Assembly (NCBI GenBank): GCA_032718475.1
Contig: JAUCBJ010006564.1
Span: 1 to 24,340 of the forward strand
DNA: 24,340 nucleotides
Source of the DNA: Nemertoderma westbladi
Lineage: Eukaryota; Xenacoelomorpha; Nemertodermatida; Nemertodermatidae
Direction: 5' to 3'
Of this stretch, positions 19,161 through 24,340 are shown in pieces. The position numbers were made by a program, and so were the translations under genes. Position 1 is the stretch's first letter. The number at the start of each line of letters is the position of its first letter. The notes beneath the pieces were generated by a model that saw only the letters and a program-made list of their open reading frames with translations, searched no databases and had not been told where the DNA came from.

Positions 19161-19291
19161 CAACCAATCAAGGGTAGTAGTAGGGTCTTGGGCGCCAATG
19201 ACACCCAATGGGTGTCAGTTAGGTCTAACTGTCGCAAAGCCGCCCAAGACCCTACTACTAAGGGTATTTGTATTGCTTCGTTAATTGGTTG
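19161..19291. other. Branched foldback (T-shaped inverted repeat)
   Basis: A 20-bp perfect inverted repeat pairs 19175-19194 with 19241-19260 (arm TAGTAGTAGGG then TCTTGGGCG). Inside it are two further palindromes: GACACCC/GGGTGTC (19200-19206 with 19210-19216, loop AAT) and AGTTA/TAACT (19217-19221 with 19226-19230, loop GGTC). Outside it, CAACCAATCAA (19161-19171) pairs with TTAATTGGTTG (19281-19291) at 10 of 11 positions. The predicted single-strand fold is a long stem topped by two small arms. No coding sequence. It could be a non-autonomous foldback element or a structured RNA gene. Confidence 0.75.
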
Positions 19292-19585
19292 ATTTTATAT
19301 ACAGTAGTACCAACTGTAGACTTTACACACTTAAGAATGAAAACTATTTTCAAATTTCCAATACAAAATTAGTGCCAAGAGTATTCCCTATTCATAAACA
19401 AATAAATTTGACTTCAATTTATAAACAGTTATTACTACCCGGGATTTCTCCAGAAAATTAGTATCTCCAAAAGTCCAAAAAGCTTCACCAAAAACTTTTT
19501 GTCAAACCTTTGTTTCATTTAATTCAAGCCTTTTATTACCAATCATTACTATCGAACCTTTTTAAGACATTGTTCATCCATGCAA
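19292..19585. other. AT-rich spacer before the satellite
   Basis: No recognisable feature. The last 15 bases (ATCCATGCAAGCTGT) look like a degraded first unit of the satellite to the right. Confidence 0.45.
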
Positions 19586-22500
19586 GCTGTTTGTTTTCCC
19601 TTCGGTACATGATGCACCCCCACAAGGTGTTGTTTTCTCTTCGGTGCATGATGCACCCCCACAAGGTGTTGTTTTCCCTTCGATACATGATGCACCCCGA
19701 CAAGGTGTTGTTTTCCCTTCGGTACATGATGCACCCCCACAAGGTGTTGTTTTCTCTTCGGTGCATGATGCACCCCCACAAGGTGTTGTTTTCCCTTCGG
19801 TACATGATGCACCCCGACAAGGTGTTGTTTTCCCTTCGGTACATGATGCACCCCACAAGGTGTTGTTTTCTCTTCGGTGCATGATGCACCCCCACAAGGT
19901 GTTGTTTTCCCTTCGGTACATGATGCACCCCGACAAGGTGTTGTTTTCCCTTCGGTACATGATGCACCCCCACAAGGTGTTGTTTTCTCTTCGGTGCATG
20001 ATGCACCCCCACAAGGTGTTGTTTTCCCTTCGGTGCATGATGCACCCCCACAAGGTGTTGTTTTCCCTTCGGTACATGATGCACCCCCACAAGCTGTTGT
20101 TTTCTCTTCGGTGCATGATGCACCCCCACAAGGTGTTGTTTTCCCTTCGGTGCATGATGCACCCCCACAAGGTGTTGTTTTCCCTTCGGTACATGATGCA
20201 CCCCGACAAGGTGTTGTTTTCCCTTCGGTACATGATGCACCCCCACAAGGTATTGTTTTCTCTTCGGTGCATGATGCACCCCCACAAGGTGTTGTTTTCC
20301 CTTCGGTGCATGATGCACCCCCACAAGGTGTTGTTTTCTCTTCGGTACATGATGCACCCCCACAAGGTGTTGTTTTCTCTTCGGTGCATGATGCACCCCG
20401 ACAAGGTGTTGTTTTCTCTTCGGTGCATGATGCACCCCCACAAGGTGTTGTTTTCCCTTCGGTACATGATGCACCCCCACAAGGTGTTGTTTTCCCTTCG
20501 GTACATTATGCACCCCGACAAGGTGTTGTTTTCCCTTCGGTGCATGATGCACCCCCACAAGTTGTTGTTTTCTCTTCGGTGCATGATGCACCCCCACAAG
20601 GTGTTGTTTTCCCTTCGGTGCATGATGCAGCCCCACAAGATGTTGTTTTCCCTTCGGTACATGATGCACCCCGACAAGGTGTTGTTTTCCCTTCGGTACA
20701 TGATGCACCCTGACAAGGTGTTGTTTTCCCTTCGGTGCATGATGCACCCCCACAAGGTGTTGTTTTTCCCTTCGGTGCATGATGCACCCCCACAAGGTGT
20801 TGTTTTCCCTTCGGTACATGATGCACCCCCATAAGGTGTTGTTTTCTCTTCGGTGCATGATGCAACCCGACAAGGTGTTGTTTTCCCTTCGGTACATGAT
20901 GCACCCCGACAAGGTGTTATTTTCCCTTCGGTACATGATGCACCCCCACAAGGTGTTGTTTTCTCTTCGGTGCATGATGCACCCCCACAAGGTGTTGTTT
21001 TCCCTTCGGCACATGATGCACCCCGACAAGCTGTTGTTTTCCCTTCGGTGAATGATGCACCCCCACAAGGTGTTGTTTTCCCTTCGGTACATGATGCACC
21101 CCCACAAGGTGTTGTTTTCCCTTCGGTACATGATGCACCCCGACAAGGTGTTGTTTTCCCTTCGGTACATGATGCACCCCGACAAGGTGTTGTTTTCTCT
21201 TCGGTGCATGATGCACCCCCACAAGGTGTTGTTTTCCCTTCGGTGCATGATGCATCCCCACAAGGTGTTGTTTTCCCTTCGGTACATGATGCACCCCGAC
21301 AAGGTGTTGTTTTCCCTTCGGTACATGATGCACCCCCACAAGGTGTTGTTTTCTCTTCGGTGCATGATGCACCCCCACAAGGTGTTGTTTTCCCTTCGGT
21401 GCATGATGCACCCCCACAAGGTGTTGTTTTCCCTTCGGTACATGATGCACCCCCACAAGGTGTTGTTTTCTCTTCGGTGCATGATGCACCCCCACAAGGT
21501 GTTGTTTTCTCTTCGGTGCATGATGCACCCCCACAAGGTGTTGTTTTCCCTTCGGCACATGATGCACCCCGACAAGCTGTTGTTTTCCCTTCGGTGAATG
21601 ATGCACCCCCACAAGGTGTTGTTTTCCCTTCGGTACATGATGCACCCCCACAAGGTGTTGTTTTCCCTTCGGTACATGATGCACCCCGACAAGGTGTTGT
21701 TTTCCCTTCGGTACATGATGCACCCCGACAAGGTGTTGTTTTCTCTTCGGTGCATGATGCACCCCCACAAGGTGTTGTTTTCCCTTCGGTGCATGATGCA
21801 TCCCCACAAGGTGTTGTTTTCCCTTCGGTACATCATGCACCCCCACAAGGTGTTGTTTTCTCTTCGGTGCATGATGCACCCCCACAAGGTGTTGTTTTCC
21901 CTTCGGTGCATGATGCACCCCCACAAGGTGTTGTTTTCCCTTCGGTACATGATGCACCCCGACAAGGTGTTGTTTTCCCTTCGGTACATGATGCACCCCC
22001 ACAAGGTGTTGTTTTCTCTTCGGTGCATGATGCACCCCCACAAGGTGTTGTTTTCCCTTCGGTACATGATGCACCCCCACAAGGTGTTGTTTTCTCTTCG
22101 GTGCATGATGCTCCCCGACAAGGTTTTGTTTTCCCTTCGGTACATGATGCACCCCGACAAGGTGTTGTTTTTCCCTTCGGTACATGATGCACCCCCACAA
22201 GGTGTTGTTTTCTCTAAGGTGCATGATGCACCCCCACAAGGTGTTGTTTTCCCTTCGGTGCATGATGCACCCCCACAAGGTGTTGTTTTCCCTTTGGTAC
22301 ATGATGCACCCCCACAAGGTGTTGTTTTCCCTTCGGTACATGATGCACCCCACAAGGTGTTGTTTTCCCTTCGGTACATGATGCACCCCGACAAGGTGTT
22401 GTTTTCCCTTCGGTACATGATGCACCCCCACAAGGTGTTGTTTTCTCTTCGGTGCATGATGCACCCCCACAAGGTGTTGTTTTCCCTTCGGTGCATGATG

Positions 22501-23344
22501 CACCCCCACAAGGTGTTGTTTTCCCTTCGGTACATGATGCACCCCCACAAGGTGTTGTTTTCTCTTCGGTGCATGATGCACCCCGACAAGGTGTTGTTTT
22601 CTCTTCGGTGCATGATGCACCCCCACAAGGTGTTGTTTTCCCTTCGGTGCATGATGCACCCCCACAAGGTGTTGTTTTCCCTTCGGTACATGATGCACCC
22701 CGACAAAGTGTTGTTTTCCCTTCGGTACATCATGCACCCCCACAAGGTGTTGTTTTCTCTTCGGTGCATGATGCACCCCCACAAGGTGTTGTTTTCCCTT
22801 CGGTGCATGATGCACCCCCACAAGGTGTTGTTTTCCCTTCGGTACATGATGCACCCCGACAAGGTGTTGTTTTCCCTTCGGTACATGATGCACCCCCACA
22901 AGGTGTTGTTTTCTCTTCGGTGCATGATGCACCCCCACAAGGTGTTGTTTTCCCTTCGGTACATGATGCACCCCCACAAGGTGTTGTTTTCTCTTCGGTG
23001 CATGATGCACCCCGACAAGGTTTTGTTTTCCCTTCGGTACATGATGCACCCCGACAAGGTGTTGTTTTTCCCTTCGGTACATGATGCACCCCCACAAGGT
23101 GTTGTTTTCTCTAAGGTGCATGATGCACCCCCACAAGGTGTTGTTTTCCCTTCGGTGCATGATGCACCCCCACAAGGTGTTGTTTTCCCTTTGGTACATG
23201 ATGCACCCCCACAAGGTGTTGTTTTCCCTTCGGTACATGATGCACCCCCACAAGGTGTTGTTTTCCCTTCGGTACATGATGCACCCCCACGAGGTGTTCT
23301 TTTCCCTTCAGTTCATGATGCAACCTCGGACCCACAAGGTTGTA
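19586..23344. repeat. 39-bp satellite array, ~96 copies, with higher-order repeats
   Basis: The unit TTTTCCCTTCGGTACATGAT followed by GCACCCCCACAAGGTGTTG is 39 bp. Three sites vary: TTTTC[C/T]CTT, GGT[A/G]CATG and CCCC[C/G]ACAAGG. The combinations follow an order: near the left end CAC, TGC, CAG repeats as a trimer, and further in CAC, TGC, CGC, CAG appears as a tetramer. Occasional 38-bp and 40-bp units (for example near 19852, 20762, 22164, 22350 and 23061) shift frame. Because 39 is a multiple of three, two plus-strand and three minus-strand frames are open over long stretches, including one of 1173 codons. The frame shifts and the lack of any unique domain argue that these are not genes. 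Confidence 0.97.
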
Positions 23345-23888
23345 AACCTTAATAGAAATTAATGGAATTAGACCTAAACACTACCTCCTTTTAAGGGGAA
23401 ATTTGTGCTGTTATCGATATCGACATCAGTGTCCGTCTGGTCCAGTCTGTACAATTCTCAGCTGTGTTACTGTTACTATTCATGTCACAATTAATTACTT
23501 ACAGTTAGTCCTCTTGTGTCAAGTGTATAATACATGCTATCTGGTAAAGTGAAACATAAATTTAGGCCTTACGCTAACAGACATTCGGTTCTAATAGTTA
23601 AAATGGTTCCTGTAAAATATTTAATAGTTAGGATAAAATAATAGGCCTATGTACTAAATCCATCAAAATGGTTAGAGAATCGTTTCTAGAGCCTACATGG
23701 TTTATTGTTCAATTTTCCCCCATTTTCAGCTTCTGTTTGGAAGTTTCGGAGTCTTTATTCAGTTTGAGAAGATCTTTGAAGGGACTCACCTGATGTAACA
23801 ATCTCCACCTAAACCTGCTAAAGTGGTTTCTCAAGAGATTCATTTTATTATAACTTTTGTTGGGCACAGCTTTGCAAAGTCGGCAATG
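23345..23888. other. Intergenic DNA, no gene seen
   Basis: No coding region or array. A stretch ATAACTTTTGTTG near 23854 recurs near 24171, on the same strand, hinting at a second dispersed repeat shared between these places. Confidence 0.45.
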
Positions 23889-23960
23889 ACGTCCAGGTGG
23901 GATCGAACTGGTGACCTCCGGGTTGGAAGTCTGACGCTCTAACCATTCAGCTAGCGGCTT
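23889..23960 (-). tRNA. tRNA-Gly(TCC)-like sequence, probably a SINE head or pseudo-tRNA
   Basis: On the minus strand, TAGCTGAATGG (23943-23953) fits the pol III A box and AGTTCGATCC fits the B box, at tRNA spacing. The D stem GCT/AGC pairs. The anticodon loop reads CTTCCAA, giving anticodon TCC (glycine). The anticodon stem has two mismatches, the T stem does not pair properly and the acceptor ends are not complementary, so this is not a working tRNA. Such degraded tRNA sequences are commonly the 5' part of SINEs; the body would extend toward lower coordinates. Confidence 0.6.
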
Positions 23961-24246
23961 GTATGTCCGGAATTTACCTCCTCATGGCCTCCCATCTGTC
24001 AATACCATCATGTTGCCGCTGTGCTCATCCCTACAGTACTTGCCGTCTTTACCACTCGCTACGAAAGGGTAGTGTAATTTAGGCGGGACTGTTACACCCA
24101 TAGAGAAATGCGACCGGAATATTTTTACAATTTATTATTGGTGTTCTGGATGAATGAGTGGTTTCATATAACTTTTGTTGAGTTACAGTGAGTGGCAGCA
24201 GGATAGAGGTACAGTATTAACAGATTGGAGGCCCATCTGTTAATCA
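23961..24246. other. Intergenic DNA, no gene seen
   Basis: No coding region found. Contains the second copy of ATAACTTTTGTTG near 24171. Confidence 0.4.
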
Positions 24247-24340
24247 TCTCAAGCATACCATCCTTTGAGCTTATGCTCATCCGATCAGAGACTTGCTGAG
24301 GACTTTCAAAGTTAACTGTCAAAATTTTGGTCTTTCTGGA
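24247..24340 (-). mobile_element. LINE reverse-transcriptase fragment at the window edge
   Basis: The reverse complement matches 7104-7197 of the LINE in this window with about one mismatch in 94 bases, covering the segment after FADD that codes KTKILTVNF. Homology on the left stops at CTCAAGCATACC. The right edge is cut by the window. In element coordinates it ends about 6-7 bases from where the fragment at window position 1 begins. Confidence 0.9.

Noticed and set aside
19536-23057. Giant 1173-codon minus-strand protein
   Set aside because: Other frames on both strands are comparably open, one-base indels change the peptide register, and no unique domain exists. It is a satellite product.
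19586-23344. CRISPR-like array of regularly spaced repeats
   Set aside because: The 39-bp units are contiguous, with no unique spacers, no leader and no associated genes, in eukaryotic DNA.
23889-23960. Functional glycine tRNA gene
   Set aside because: The anticodon, T and acceptor stems do not pair properly although the promoter boxes are present.

Overview
The window reads as animal nuclear DNA, most likely from a marine invertebrate. It holds one intact-looking gene, two kinds of LINE reverse-transcriptase relic, a Mutator-like (MULE) transposase relic, and a very large share of minisatellite and satellite DNA. The evidence is a metazoan-type Cys-loop receptor with its eukaryotic Cys loop, non-LTR retrotransposons, AATAAA-type polyadenylation signals, a tRNA-derived element with pol III boxes, and no bacterial operon structure. 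I cannot name the phylum from sequence alone.

Layout. 1-1190: an inverted LINE fragment abutting a decayed CR1/L2-type LINE relic on the opposite strand. 1228-2273: compound 26/31-bp minisatellite. 2336-3214: a ~210-bp element present twice, flanking a minisatellite apparently derived from its own first bases, plus a poly-G tract. 3332-3680: GTCN-type simple repeat. 3692-4935 (minus): MULE transposase broken by one frameshift. 5044-6141 (minus): a CpG-rich open frame of unknown identity interrupted by one in-frame stop. 6158-6304: short minisatellite. 6317-7834: a 5'-truncated LINE insertion delimited by a perfect 11-bp target-site duplication. 8691-9328: 36/38-bp minisatellite. 9571-9755: cluster of mutually inverted motifs with strong hairpin potential. 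9760-12740: no recognisable gene. 12889-14061 (plus): complete single-exon gene for an anion-type Cys-loop receptor subunit. 14062-16160: no gene, but a cluster of GGGGAC/GTCCCC motifs. 16566-17851: 33-bp array that keeps a Pro/Thr/Ser-rich frame open. 17862-17979: 48-bp tandem repeat. 19161-19291: branched foldback. 19586-23344: ~96 copies of a 39-bp satellite with higher-order structure. 23889-23960: tRNA-Gly-like sequence. 24247-24340: another inverted LINE fragment.

How the parts relate. Only the receptor gene can be called functional with confidence. It encodes a secreted-then-membrane-inserted ligand-gated channel subunit with the PAR sequence before M2 typical of chloride channels, and an exceptionally short M3-M4 loop. 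Everything around it is mobile-element debris and tandem repeats. The LINE at 6328-7823 and the fragments at both window edges are one family; the edge fragments meet within about 6-7 bases of each other in element coordinates, so the window may be an assembly contig that stopped at a repeat. I find no convincing multi-gene novel system. The most interesting items are the branched foldback, the atypical receptor, the unidentified CpG-rich ORF, and the array structure.
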